NCBI RefSeq assembly: GCF_045679555.1
Contig: NC_092099.1
Coordinates: 10,772,076 to 10,836,075, forward strand
Direction of reading: 5' to 3'
DNA length: 64,000 nt
From: Salvelinus alpinus
Lineage: Eukaryota > Chordata > Actinopteri > Salmoniformes > Salmonidae
Each line of letters starts with the position of its first letter. Positions within the stretch are counted from its first letter, which is position 1. The translations under genes were made by a program, and so were the position numbers. Of this stretch, positions 11,045 through 22,375 are shown piece after piece. The notes under the pieces were generated by a model that worked only from the letters and a program-made list of their open reading frames with translations, did not search any database and was not told the DNA's origin.

Positions 11045-14000
11045 ATGCTGAAATCTGTGATTCTCATTGGAGGCCCACAGAAAGGTGAGTGTTAAGTTAA
11101 TTACTAATTTGCAAATGCATACATGTTAATTCCTCCAGTTCTGCTATCTAGAGCCACATATCAGGCTAGCTGTTAGCTAGCCTGGCTCTGAAGGGCTAAC
11201 CTAGGGGTGTATTCGTTACGACAATTCTGTTACAAAACTTTTTGCAACAGAAACCGTTTATTCCAAACGCTGTTCAGTTCCGTTTGGTTCATAAACGGAA
11301 GTTGAAGTTAAGTCGTGTCTCTCTTCATAAAAAATAAGCGGACTTCACTCAACTTCACCGCATAGCCGAATCGATAGTTGCTTGTGCCAAACACTTCGCA
11401 GACTATTACAGATTTGAATGGCAACGCTTGGAAACCATACAATTAAAATGAAAGACAATTTACGTTTAAGAAAACCACTTCTCCTTCACGTTAAAGAGCG
11501 TTTGGAGCAAAACGTTTTGCAAGATAATCTGCATAATGAATACACCCTAGTTGTAGGCTAATGAATGACGTGGCGTGATCATGGAAACCCTCAGGTGCAG
11601 CTTGCCATATCTAAGAACTTTGCCGATAAGCGTTGTCGAAAAAGGGCTGACAGCTAGCTGTCAAGATAGCCTGGCATAGACATTCTGTGCTAGATACTTG
11701 AATTGTCACATTGAACAAGTTGGGTGCTTTCAACACTAGACCAAAATAGAAAAGAAAATAATAGAATAGGGGTGCTTTCAACTCCATAGAATCTAGGATA
11801 GTATAGGTTCTTTACTTTCCCCAAGGTATCTTCTAATTATTTCCAGAAAGAACTGGCGTGCTGATCGAGGATAGACAGGTCATCAAAATATAATTATGAT
11901 CAACTGAGCAGGTGACTTTTGCCCTACTTGTCATACAGGTACACGGTTTCGACCATTGTCCTTTGAGGTCCCGAAACCCTTGTTTCCAGTGGCTGGTGTG
12001 CCCATGCTTCAGCATCACGTTGAAGAATGTGCCAAGGTAGGCTAGCACTGACAAAATAATAAATGTCCCTATCTTCATCTTCATCATTGGTAGAAAGAAA
12101 CATGGTTTGCATTTTTCCCATAGGTGCCAAATATGAAGGAGATTTTGCTAATTGGCTTTTACCAGCCAAATGAAGAACTTACCAGATTCATGTGTAGCGC
12201 ACAGCAGGAATTCAAAATATCAATCAGGTAAAGGAGAGGATCATAGTAATTTTGTATGAACGTTGTCATAATAAGACAAAGCATAGAACACATGGATGGA
12301 CAGTAGTCTAATTGATATACTTGTTGAAACTATGTAGGTATTTGCAGGAGTATGCTGCTTTGGGCACTGGAGGTGGCATCTACCATTTCAGAGATCAGAT
12401 TCTATCTGGTGGCCCTGAGGCATTCTTCATTATGAATGCTGACGTGTGCTCTGAGTTTCCTCTACCAGAGATGCTCAACTTCCAGAAGGAACACGGAGAG
12501 CCTAGCAGTTTCGTCATCCTGGGGACAACTGTGAGGAGACGTCCATGGTTTCTATGGCTTAGGCCTTCAACAATACAGGGAAAAGTTGGGAATATACTTG
12601 GAGACAATGGGATATCATTATTTGTCTTTCACTTGTTTTATTTTTCTTGATTTTGCAGGCAAACAGAAAGCAGTCCATGAACTATGGCTGTATTGTGGAA
12701 AACCAGCAAACGAATGAGGTGATGCAGCACATTTTAGTCACGCTTATATATTTACAATTATGACTGTTATTACTTGATCCAACAAGTATTTCTCTTGCTC
12801 TTATTTCAGGTTTTACATTATGTGGAGAAGCCTAGCACTTTTGTGAGTGACATCATCAACTGTGGAATCTACCTGTTTACCCCGGAGATCTTCCAACACA
12901 TTGGGGCAGTCTTCCAGAAGAACCAGCAGGACATGCTGTTGTGAGTGGGAGGGATCCCTCAGGGACCCTATCGTGGGAGATCCTAGGATCTCTATGCGTG
13001 GGAGTGGTGCATGCAAATGTGATAATTTCCTATCCTTGTTTCTCCTCATTTGTCTTTTTCCCTTTTCCCTTTCCTGCCATCATTCTGTTTCCCGTCCCCC
13101 ATCACCAGATATCCATACGAGGGGTAAGTCGGTACAACTAGGCCACTGCACAGTGTGGTTTTAGAGTAGAGATACGCATTAGTCAAATATGTCACACAAA
13201 AATATATATCTAAAAAGCGTATCTCTTCATTGAGTCACAATACTAGCGCATGGGGTGATAAATCACTCTCAAAAGGTGTGTTTTGGAAGGTTTATTTCCA
13301 CACACTCACTTATCTTTTGATGTGCACATCATCATCATCATTTGTCAAGATTGAAGGAGTTGGCATACACATTTATACAATTGTTAGTAGTAAATCGCAC
13401 AATCAAATATTTAAATATCAAATTTGGACCCATTCAAAGGGATTGTTGTGACATTGACCTTGATATAAGAATATCTTTGGACTTCCTTGAGTATGTGTTC
13501 CATTACTCAAGTCAACCATGTTGCCTCTGATCCCTCTTTTGTCAAATTACTTTTGCTTCCACAATCCATTTTAATACTACCGTGCTTTATCAACTTTTAA
13601 CAATCCCCACTGTATCCTTGGGCACTTGGTGAATCAATTGGTCTTTTTGACAACTCTTCTTGGTGACTTTGGTGCTGTTAATGACCATCTAAAGTCTAAT
13701 GACCATCTAAAGACCATCTAAAGTCTTTCAAACTTTCTTGTGACCTTCAAGCTAGCCTTAGGTCACAATCCAATCGGAAGTGGTTGTGAGCTAACATTTA
13801 GAAAACACTGTACTAGAGAATTATTTAGCACGCTTGTTTTGCATCGCCTGGTGCTCTGGGTGGGTGGGTGGGTGGAGTTATCACTTTAAAACCAATTGAA
13901 TGGTCTAAAATGTGGCTACCGGATGATGCAAAACAAATGTGCCCAGAGATAAATGTTAAGAGCATGGTCTCATAGATTGGTCTCTTCCTCACAGAGACGA

Positions 14001-17000
14001 GCAGACCAATGGCAACGGCTGGCATCGGGCTGAGGCCATTCGGTTAGAACAGGACATCTTCACAGCCCTGGCTGGGCAGGGCAAGCTCTATGTCTACAAA
14101 ACACCTGCCATCTGGAGCCAAATCAAATCTGCAGGGTGAGTAGGTCGTCTCAATCTGTGAATAACTTGTGTGGTCAGTGGTCAGTGGGACCTGAAGATGT
14201 TGGAGTAGGATACTCAACCATCTTCTGAATCTGTGTAATAGGAATTTACAGGTGAACAAAAAGGAGACCAGTCATAGGTAAAGGTAATAAGCCAGATAGA
14301 TTTTTTTATTAAGAGTTGCAACAGGCACAGGAAAATGTCTAACTGGCCTTCTCTGAGTAGGCCCTTATATCTTAATCAGAAATCACCATATGTTCTGTAA
14401 ACGGCAGCCTGAGAGGCTTGTAAGAGCTCAAAACCAGAAGGCAGTGACTTTGTCAGTTGCCACAGAACTATACAGTGTTCACCGAATGTCAACAATACAA
14501 CCGTGAATAATGTGTCTTTTGTCCTTGTATCTCCAGTCTGGCGGCATTCGCTATCAACAGATATGAGAATAATCCCTAACATTCAGCAACTAGTCTCGTG
14601 ACCAATAACAGGCACCCGGAGTTACAAATAGAACACTGGAAATCGTGTATTACAGAAACTCAAAATATGCTAATCATTGCATTGATCACTCTAAACTAAA
14701 TAAACTCAGCAAAAAAAAAAACATCCTCTCACTGTCAACTGTGTTTATTTTCAGCAAACTTAACATGTGTAAATATTTGTATGAACATAACAAGATTCAA
14801 CAACTGAGACATGATCTGAACAAGTTCCACAGACATGTGACTAACAGAAATTGAATAATTTTGTCCCTGATAAAAGTAACACTATCTGGTGTGGCCACCA
14901 GCTGCATTAAGTACTGCAGTGCATCTTCTCCTCATGGACTGCACCATATTTGCCAGTTCTTGCTGTGAGATGTTACCCCACTCTTCCACTAAGGCATCTG
15001 AAAGTTCCCGGACATTTCTGGGGGGAATGGCCCTAGCCCTCACCCTCCGATCCAACAGGTCCCAGACGTGCTCAATGGGATTGAGATCCGGCTCTTTGCT
15101 GGCCATGGCAGAACACTGACATTCCTGTCTTGCAGGAAATCACGCACAGAACGAGCAGTATGGCTGGTGGCATTGTCATGCTGGAGGGTCATGTCAGGAT
15201 GAGCATGCAGGAAGGGTACCACATGAGGGAGGAGGATGTCTTCCCTGTAACGCACAGCGTTGAGATTGCCTGCAATGACAACAAGCTCAGTCCAATGATG
15301 CTGTGACACACCGCCCCAGACCATAACGGACTCTCCACCTCCAAATCGATCCCGCTCCAGAGTACAGGTCTCGGTGTAACGCTCATTCCTTCGACGATAA
15401 ACGCGAATCCGACCATCATCCCTAGTGAGACAAAACCGCGACTTGTCAGTGAAGAGCATTTTTTTTGCCAGTCCTGTCTGGTCCAGTGACGGTGGGTTTG
15501 TGCCCATAGGCAACATTGTTGCCGGTGATGTCTGGTGGGGACCTGCCTTACAACAGGCCTAAAACCCTCAGTTCAGCCTCCCTCAGCCTATTGCGGACAG
15601 TCTAAGCACGGGAGGGATTGTGCGTTCCTGGTGTAACTCGGGCAGTTGTTGCCATCCTGTACCTGTCCCGCAGGTGTGATGTTTGGATGTACCAATCCTG
15701 TACAGATGTTGATACACGTGGTCTGTCGCTGCGAGGACAATCAGCTGTCCGTCCTGTCTCACTGTAACTCTGTCTTAGGCGTCTCACAGTACAGACATTG
15801 CAATTTATTGCCCTGGCCACATCTGCAGTACTCATGCCTCCTTGCGGCATGCCTAAGGCACGTTCACGCAGATGAGCAGGGACCCTGGGCATCTTTATTT
15901 TGGTGTTTTTCAGAGTCAGTAGAAAGGCCTCTTTAGTGTCCTAAGTTTTCATAACTGTGACCTTAATTGCCTACCGCCTGTAAGCTGTTAGTGTCTTACG
16001 ACCGTTCCACAGGTGCATGTTCATTAATTGTTTATGGTTCATTGAACAAGCATGGGAAACAGTGTTTAAACCCTTTACAATGAAGGTCTGTGAAGTAATT
16101 TGAATTTTTACGAATTATCTTTGAAAGACAGGGTCCTGAAAAGGGGACTTTTCTTTTTTTGCTGCGTTCATTAACTTTAGTGATCTTACATTTCCCCATT
16201 TTACAATTTGCTTTTTGCAAATAAAAAAATGACAGGTCTGCAATATACGCCAGTCGCTTGTACCTCAACCAGTACCATAAAACCCACCCTGAAAGACTGG
16301 CTACAAACAAGGAAGGAGGGCCTAGAATAAGTGGTAGGTTATAGTACAGTACTTGCCTTTTGTTACCTTTTTGAAGTTTTTGGTTGTCTTTACAAGTGTA
16401 TTTATACCAATTATTTATTTTTGTTGTCCCAGGAAATGTTTACATTCACCCAACAGCCAATATTGACCCTACTGCGGTGGTAAGTGCTTATCCTTGCTCT
16501 TACTACTTACCTACATACAGTACCATTCAAAAGTTTGATCACTTAGAAATGTTATTGTTTTCTTTGAAAACATACATGAAATTAGTTGCAAAATGAATAG
16601 GAAATATAGTCAAGACGTTGACACAATTATAAATATTGGTTTTTAATTGAAATAATAATTGTGTCCTTAACTTTGCTTTTGTCAAATAATCCACCATTTG
16701 CAGCAATTATAGCCTTGCAGACCTTTGGCATTCTAGTTGTCAATTTGTTGAGGTAATCTGAAGAGATTTCACCCCATGCTTCCTGAAGCACCTCCCACAA
16801 GTTGGATTGGCTTGATGGGCACTTCTTACGTACCATACGGTCAAGCTGCTCCCACAACTGCTCCCACAACAGCTCAATAGGGTTGAGATCCGGTGACTGT
16901 GCTGGCCACTATAGACAGAATACCAGCTGACTGCTTCTTCTCTAAATAGTTCTTGCATAGTTTGGCGCTGTGCTTTGGGTGATTGTCCTGTTGTAGAAGG

Positions 17001-18944
17001 AAATAGGCTCCAATTAAGTGCCGTCCACAGGGTATGGCATGGTGTTGCAAAATGGAGTGATAGCCTTCTTCAAGATCCCTTTTACCCTGTACAAATCTCA
17101 CACTTTACCACCATCAAAGCACCCCCAGACCATCACATTGCATCCACCACGCTTGACAGATCATTTCATTTTTTTCTGCGTCTCACAAATGTTGTTCTTT
17201 GTGATCCGAACACCTCAAACTTAGATCCGTCTGTCCATAACACTTTTTTTCCCAATCTTCCTCTGTCCAGTGTCTGTTATTTTGCCCATCTTAATATTTT
17301 ATTATTATTGGCCAGTCTGAGATATTGCTTTTTCTTTGCAACTCTGCCTAGAAGGCCAGCATCCCGGAGTCGCCTCTTCACTGTTGACGTTGAGACTGGT
17401 GTTTTGCGGGTACTATTTAATAAAGCTGCCAGTTGAGGACTTGTGAGATGTCTGTTTCTCAAACTAGACACATTAATATACTTGTCCTCTTGCTCAGTTG
17501 TGCACCGGGGCCTCCCACTCTTTATATTCTGGTTTGAGCCAGTTTGCGCTGTTCAGTGAAGGGAGTAGTACACAGCGAGATCTTCAGTTTCTTGGCAATT
17601 TCTCGCATGGAATAGCCTTCATTTCTCAGAACAAGAATAGACTGACGAGTTTCAGAAGAAATTCTTTGTTTCTGGCCATTTTGAGCCTGTAATCGAACCC
17701 ACAAATGCTGACGCTCCAGATACTCAACTAGTCTAAAGAAGGCCAGTTTTATTGCTTCTTTAATCAGAACAACAGTTTTCAGCTGTGCTAGGGTTCTAAT
17801 GATCAATTAGCTTTTTTTAAATGAAAACCTTGGATTAGCTTACACAACGTGCCATTGGAACACAGGAGTGATGGTCGCTGATAATGGGCTTCTGTACGCC
17901 TATGTAGATATTCCATAAATCTGCCGTTTTCAGCTACAATAGTCATTTACAACATTAAAAATGTCTACACTGTATTTCTGATCAATTTGATGTTATTTTA
18001 ATGGATAAAAAATGTGCTTTTCTTTCAAAAACAAGGTAATGTCTAAGTGACCCCAAACTTTTGAATGGTAGTGTATATACTATACAATTCAACTCCTCAA
18101 CAGTCAAAGACACTACATGCTACAACAGCAAAAAGACAATAAATGATACTTAATAAAACATCGAAATAAATCTCTTTCTATAGTTGGGTCCCAACGTCTC
18201 CATAGGCACAGGTGTGACCATCGGGGCTGGGGTGCGAGTGAGGGAGTCCATCATTCTCCATGGGGCTACTCTACAGGCAAGCAGTTCCTATTGGCCTACC
18301 TTACCTTTATGGCAAATTATTGTTTGGGAAAAAATTGGCCAGTTCCTCAGTCAAAAAATAAATGCTGAAATGGCTGTTCTTCCCTTGATCATAGCTCACA
18401 GATCATGTTTTATTTATTATGTCCACTTGTTTAAAGTAGGATTGATAATTGACACTGACCTAATTCCATTGTCATATGGTTCTTTTAGGATCACAGTTGT
18501 GTGTTGAACTGTATAGTGGGATGGGACAGCACTATCGGCAAGTGGGCCAGAGTTGAAGGAACTCCCAGTGACCCCAATCCAAATGACCCCTATGCCAAAA
18601 TAGATAGTGAAACACTCTTCAGAGATGGAAAACTCACGCCATCAATCACCATTCTTGGTAAGTTGACTATAACTTATAACATTGAGTTGAGCTGGGCTGG
18701 TTACGCATCCACCATAGTTGCTGTAACTGTGCTGAAAAGGAAATATCTGAGCCAGCACAGTGCGTTTCAGGGCAATAGTGTGAAAAGGTTGATTTTTGGA
18801 GCATGTAACCATTACAATGTTTTAATATGGCTATTTTTTTCAGGTTGTAATGTAACTATCCCGGCCGAGGTAATCATTCTCAACTCAATTGTTCTGCCAT
18901 ACAAAGACCTCAACCGGAGCTTCAAAAACCAAATTATATTGTAG
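11045..18944 (+). CDS. gmppa: Mannose-1-phosphate guanylyltransferase regulatory subunit alpha (GMPPA)
   Basis: GMPPA partners the catalytic GMPPB subunit in making GDP-mannose in the cytosol and restrains it by feedback. Exons: 11045-11084, 11939-12036, 12124-12227, 12338-12530, 12659-12718, 12810-12940, optional 13109-13123, 13995-14135, 16236-16333, 16433-16479, 18184-18276, 18489-18657, 18844-18944. All phases join without a stop, giving 424 residues (429 with the microexon), close to the 420-422 usual in vertebrates. The start [20 protein letters not shown] is the nucleotidyltransferase signature region. Exons 10 and 11 encode the left-handed beta-helix hexapeptide repeats ([27 protein letters not shown]). 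The protein ends RSFKNQIIL. Every donor is GT except the one after 18276, which is GC. No damage is seen, so I call it functional. Confidence 0.96.
11201..11550. mobile_element. Foldback MITE in GMPPA intron 1
   Basis: The left end CTAGGGGTGTATTCGTTACG and the right end (reverse complement CTAGGGTGTATTCATTATGC) form long imperfect inverted repeats, with the shared CAAAACnTTTTGCA core inside both arms. No coding capacity is present. Part of the same end sequence recurs near 37995. Confidence 0.75.
13109..13123 (+). other. Candidate 15-nt microexon of GMPPA
   Basis: A long pyrimidine tract (about 13050-13106) and CAG precede, and GTAAGT follows, the 15 bases ATATCCATACGAGGG. Inclusion adds five residues (YPYEG) between exons 6 and 8 without changing frame. 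The insertion falls in the segment between QKNQQDMLL and the [13 protein letters not shown] block, which varies in length among vertebrate GMPPA proteins. Splice sites are seen; inclusion is inferred. Confidence 0.6.
13858..13872 (+). other. Potential G-quadruplex (GGGTGGGTGGGTGGG)
   Basis: Four G3 runs separated by single T loops lie in GMPPA intron 7 on the coding strand, 122 bp before exon 8. Single-nucleotide loops are the most stable quadruplex class. Confidence 0.7.
14140..14702. other. GMPPA intron 8 sequence without recognised feature
   Basis: The stretch between the exon 8 donor and the Tc1 insertion shows no exon. I checked it for the missing GMPPA segment, which lies instead at 16236-16333. 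Confidence 0.5.
14703..16168 (-). mobile_element. Tc1-like transposon in GMPPA intron 8
   Basis: The ends AACTCAGCAAAAAAAAAAAC and, inverted, the TTTTTTTGCTGCGTT end are flanked by TA on the left and a decayed TA on the right. The minus strand carries a transposase remnant from 15892 to 14882. The N-terminus reads [15 protein letters not shown]. The middle part (15516-15040) includes [18 protein letters not shown] and the [11 protein letters not shown] motif with the second catalytic aspartate. The C-terminal part (15106-14882) has [15 protein letters not shown] with the glutamate. Frameshifts near 15100 and 15600 make it dead. Same family as the copy at 1-664. Confidence 0.92.
16518..18073 (-). 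mobile_element. Tc1-like transposon in GMPPA intron 10
   Basis: The ends CAGTACCATTCAAAAG and inverted CTTTTGAATGGTAGTG are flanked by TA. Minus-strand transposase remnants at 17806-17522 ([20 protein letters not shown]), 17471-17277 ([15 protein letters not shown]), 17101-16874 ([15 protein letters not shown], second catalytic aspartate) and 16869-16627 lie in different frames. It begins only 38 bp after the exon 10 donor. Confidence 0.92.
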
Positions 18945-19485
18945 TTAATTTTCTGTGTGCTCTGTTCATTTAGTGTCAAACCAAATGAAGGATTTTAGCT
19001 TGAAGAACAATGCCACTTCCTCTGGGTTATTGTACATAAGATAAATATCTAAAAAGTAGATGACACTTGTTTAGGTGTTTGGAAAGTTCTAGATTTGATA
19101 TTGTGTGTGTTTTTTTGCCTTTATGCATTAACTGACGTTACCATCATTTGAGATGCTTTGGGAGGCTGATGATGAGCGTTGGTTGGTTTGATTACTTCGA
19201 CACGTCTGAATGTCATCCCACCACTTTTATGAAACGTACGTTTCATAAAATGTATTTTAACTGTTACATTTCTGCACTAGTCCTATAATGAGCTCTGTAT
19301 GATGGATTGACTACCATGTAAGGGGAATTATAAAATAATGGTTATATTTTGTCATGGGGTTACTGGCATTACTTTCTTTAGGTGGTGGTGCTAACCTTTT
19401 GTTACTCAGAAATTGCATCCTGAAAATGTAAACTAATCTGCTGCAGACTTTTATAAGATTGCAAAATTAAAGGAATTGGTTACAA
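18945..19485 (+). other. Probable GMPPA 3' UTR
   Basis: AT-rich sequence follows the TAG stop at 18942-18944. An ATTAAA variant polyadenylation signal lies at 19466-19471; no AATAAA was found nearer. A 26-base perfect palindrome is contained at 19225-19250. Confidence 0.5.
19225..19250. repeat. 26-base perfect palindrome
   Basis: Thirteen bases (TTTTATGAAACGT) are followed immediately by their exact reverse complement. It lies within the probable 3' UTR of GMPPA, so a transcript could form a tight hairpin there. Confidence 0.9.
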
Positions 19486-20435
19486 ACTGTTTAATTATGA
19501 GGGGTAATTTGGGGGCCTTTTAACATGAGTGCTTTGATTTAAAACGTGACCATTTTAATTGCAAGAGTTATTCTGACATTCTTCTCTGAAATACATTGTT
19601 GACCGTCTCATGTTTCTTTTGATTAAAGGGGCAATCTGCAAAAGTCCAAAAATGGATGAACCATTCGCCGGTTTCCACTTTTAAATAGCAATCAAGAAAT
19701 GTTTGCTTGAAATTTGAACATAACAGGTGACCTGGAGATTCTGGCCTTCGATTCTGTACTTTGTTATTTGTGACAATCATAATGGGATATAGTTAACCAG
19801 TATTCAATTTTGTTCATGCGTGACTCATTTTGAAATGGATTGATTTTGGCTTTAATCAATCACTTATGTTTCAGACTGAGTTTTTACCTTTTAATTACTA
19901 AAAGTGTTTTTTGTAACAAAATTGCAACCATCAGCTCCAAGTTTAAGAAAAGAAACATTGATTCTCACGATCATGCAGAAATGTTTCATAATGCCGTATT
20001 CAATCACAGCTACCCAATTGTGTTTGTCATGCATTAGTGCTGAGAGTTCCTCAAATGTACACTGCCCCATCATACTCCATTTTACAATACTTAACATTTC
20101 ATATAATATTTAACATTTTTACACAAAGACATGTAGTCAAATGTAAAGTGCTTTTATTTTCCCAAGAACATACCAACGTTCTTCTGAACACTGAACTATC
20201 CACACAAAACTAATCCAATTTAAAGAAGTCAGGAAACCACAGTGATATCAGTTGAGGGACGTAAATAACTTTTTAACCTTGTCAGTCTTTGCCCTGCTAC
20301 TGCAAAAAAAAGTAAATTCTAACAAGAACAATGAGAAAAGGTAGGAAATTGTCATATGCCATCTGCAAAACTATTTAAACAAATTTCAAAAGTGTTAATG
20401 ATTTAAAAAAAAAAAATTAATAAGAAAAAGTGGTC
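19486..20435. other. Convergent intergenic region
   Basis: No coding signal. An AATAAA on the minus strand at 20158-20153 lies about 280 bp beyond the RACGAP1 pseudogene stop and could be its former polyadenylation signal. Confidence 0.5.
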
Positions 20436-21559
20436 TTATGTATTGAAGGCATTCTTCATTCTGCCCTTCAGGGAACCACTGGTAGGAGTCTTAGGGTATT
20501 TACTCAGCTCGGGAAGTCGGCGGGTTAAACAGACGATCTGAAGAGATGGTAGATACGTGTTGGAGGCACCATGAGGATTCAGCTTTTGTCATAATCCAGC
20601 ATCATGTACATTAAAACTGACACATGACCCCAGTTACATTTGGACAAAGGCTGTTGAGTAGTCATTGACAGTGAGTTTTTCGATAGCACACAGCAGCTGA
20701 GTGTTGGTGTCAGGTTGTTTGTTTACCTCGGTCTATGCTGTGGCTGACATTGGCATCGATCACTGATATAACCTGTTTCTACACCATGAGGTGGCGTTTC
20801 CAGTTCTCGGCAGGGAATGACAGCATTCAGCCTGTGATCTGAGAGATGATGAAATCAACAGTAACCTGGTTCACAAATGCAGAGGCATTACACATATTGC
20901 ATGCATCTACATGGGTGACATTGCAGAAATGTTACAGCACTGAAAGGACCAGATCAATGGAAATGTGTAGATCAAACAGATCAAACTCAATGTGGCACTT
21001 GATATTTTTTTTAAAATACTGAAACACTGCGAAATAGTGAAGATCACAATTGTATGACATTTATACACAAGACAGTGCCCACCTTTGGCTTAGTGTTTGT
21101 TTCATAAGGGTCGTAGGGAAGGGCTCTGCCATTCCATGTCCCAAAATGGTTGGTCCAAACATCCTGGACAAATTGTTCTGTTCTGGTCCATTTGACACAA
21201 GGGGCTCTGCAGGACTCTACAGTGGGCAGTAAGGCAGTGTGCAATAAACTTATTAAGAAGACATTAACCTCTTATTGAATATAAACTTCCTGTTTACTCT
21301 TGCAATAACCTGCATCTGAGTGGTCCAATTTTGCTCAATTTCCTGACAAGTTATGGAATTCGTCATTTATGGAACTGTAAGTTGAGGAAATAGTACCCTC
21401 TCAGGGAGAAAAAATAATAATCACTCTAAAGACCCATCACCCTTAGGTGTTACCTCTGCAGATACAGCATGAGGAAAGCCAGTGTGTCTCTGTTAGGCTT
21501 TGGCAGATCTGCTATGGCCTGGTAAATGATTGCTGCGCTGTTGTCGTCATCTGTAATCT
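20436..21559 (-). pseudogene. racgap1: RACGAP1 pseudogene, RhoGAP and C-terminal exons
   Basis: Exon 21559-21454 is open and reads [20 protein letters not shown] then [14 protein letters not shown]. Exon 21216-21083 reads RVLQSP, then after frameshifts MFGPTILGHGMAEPFPTT and NTKPK. Exon about 20851-20727 gives SFPAENWKRHLMV with a one-base insertion upstream and a TAG after it. Exon 20537-20436 gives DRLFNP, then after a deletion PELSKYPKTPTSGSLKGRMK and a TAA stop. Several independent lesions exclude a functional product. Confidence 0.88.
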
Positions 21560-21659
21560 CTGTAAGCGATACACAGCCCATCAGTGAGGCCCTTAGGACA
21601 AAGAACAGCAGAAAAAAATGCTGAGAGACATACAATAACGTTATACCTCAAAATCTACA

Positions 21660-22375
21660 CTCCCTCTGGCAATTATAATCTCTTTGTTGATTCACTCACT
21701 CCATTATGACTCAGAAGGCCTCTAGAGATACATTATAGTTCTTTGTAGCATTAGTCGTTTTGTGGATGGCATATGCCCTGGGCTCCTTCAGACATCTCTA
21801 TGCAATTTACAAAAGGGTTGGTGTTATGTCCTAAAGTCAATCGGCTTTGAGGCAGAGAGCGAGAGAGACTGATTTAAATGGGCTCATTCCCAGCATGCCA
21901 CAAATGACCACTTACTCTTCACTCAAGACCATATATAAGATTGAAATTAATATGCTGGAAGTAGACAAACTGGGCTGAGAGAAATATTGAGTGTTGATTG
22001 TTTTACAGTCATCAGGGAGTTTTACAGTCATCATGGAGTCATAATACAACAAGGAAATAACCATCTGCCCTGAATGGATGAGGTTAAGTGTAAACATTCT
22101 CCAACACTTGATACCTAAAGGTTTGCGAGGCGATTTTGAGATGTTCATTAAAAATCCATCCATGAGCGTTACTGCCAAATGCACTGCATCAATCATTATA
22201 TTCATGTAGATGACGTAGTTCAGATACTTTAGTGTGGCTTCAAACCAGAGGCCAAATCACTTTGCGTGCAAGACTCAGAAATCCTGCTTCACACGCTCAG
22301 GGGGGAATCCTAACTTCCACTCAACTCAAATTTTCACTTAGTCTCCCAATGACATCCAAATGCATGACTAGAACG
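21660..22375. other. RACGAP1 pseudogene intron or eroded exons
   Basis: No convincing exon. A minus-strand LKEP near 21785 might be a trace of the FLRNLKEP segment of the RhoGAP domain, but flanking residues do not support it. Confidence 0.35.

Noticed and set aside
14521..14582. Sequence CCAGTCTGGCGGCATTCGCT considered as the GMPPA exon after exon 8
   Set aside because: It does not continue as GMPPA. The true exon ([20 protein letters not shown]) is at 16236-16333 and joins in phase.
21770..21800. Possible RACGAP1 RhoGAP exon from LKEP on the minus strand
   Set aside because: Four residues match, but the flanks do not follow the domain, and no splice sites fit.
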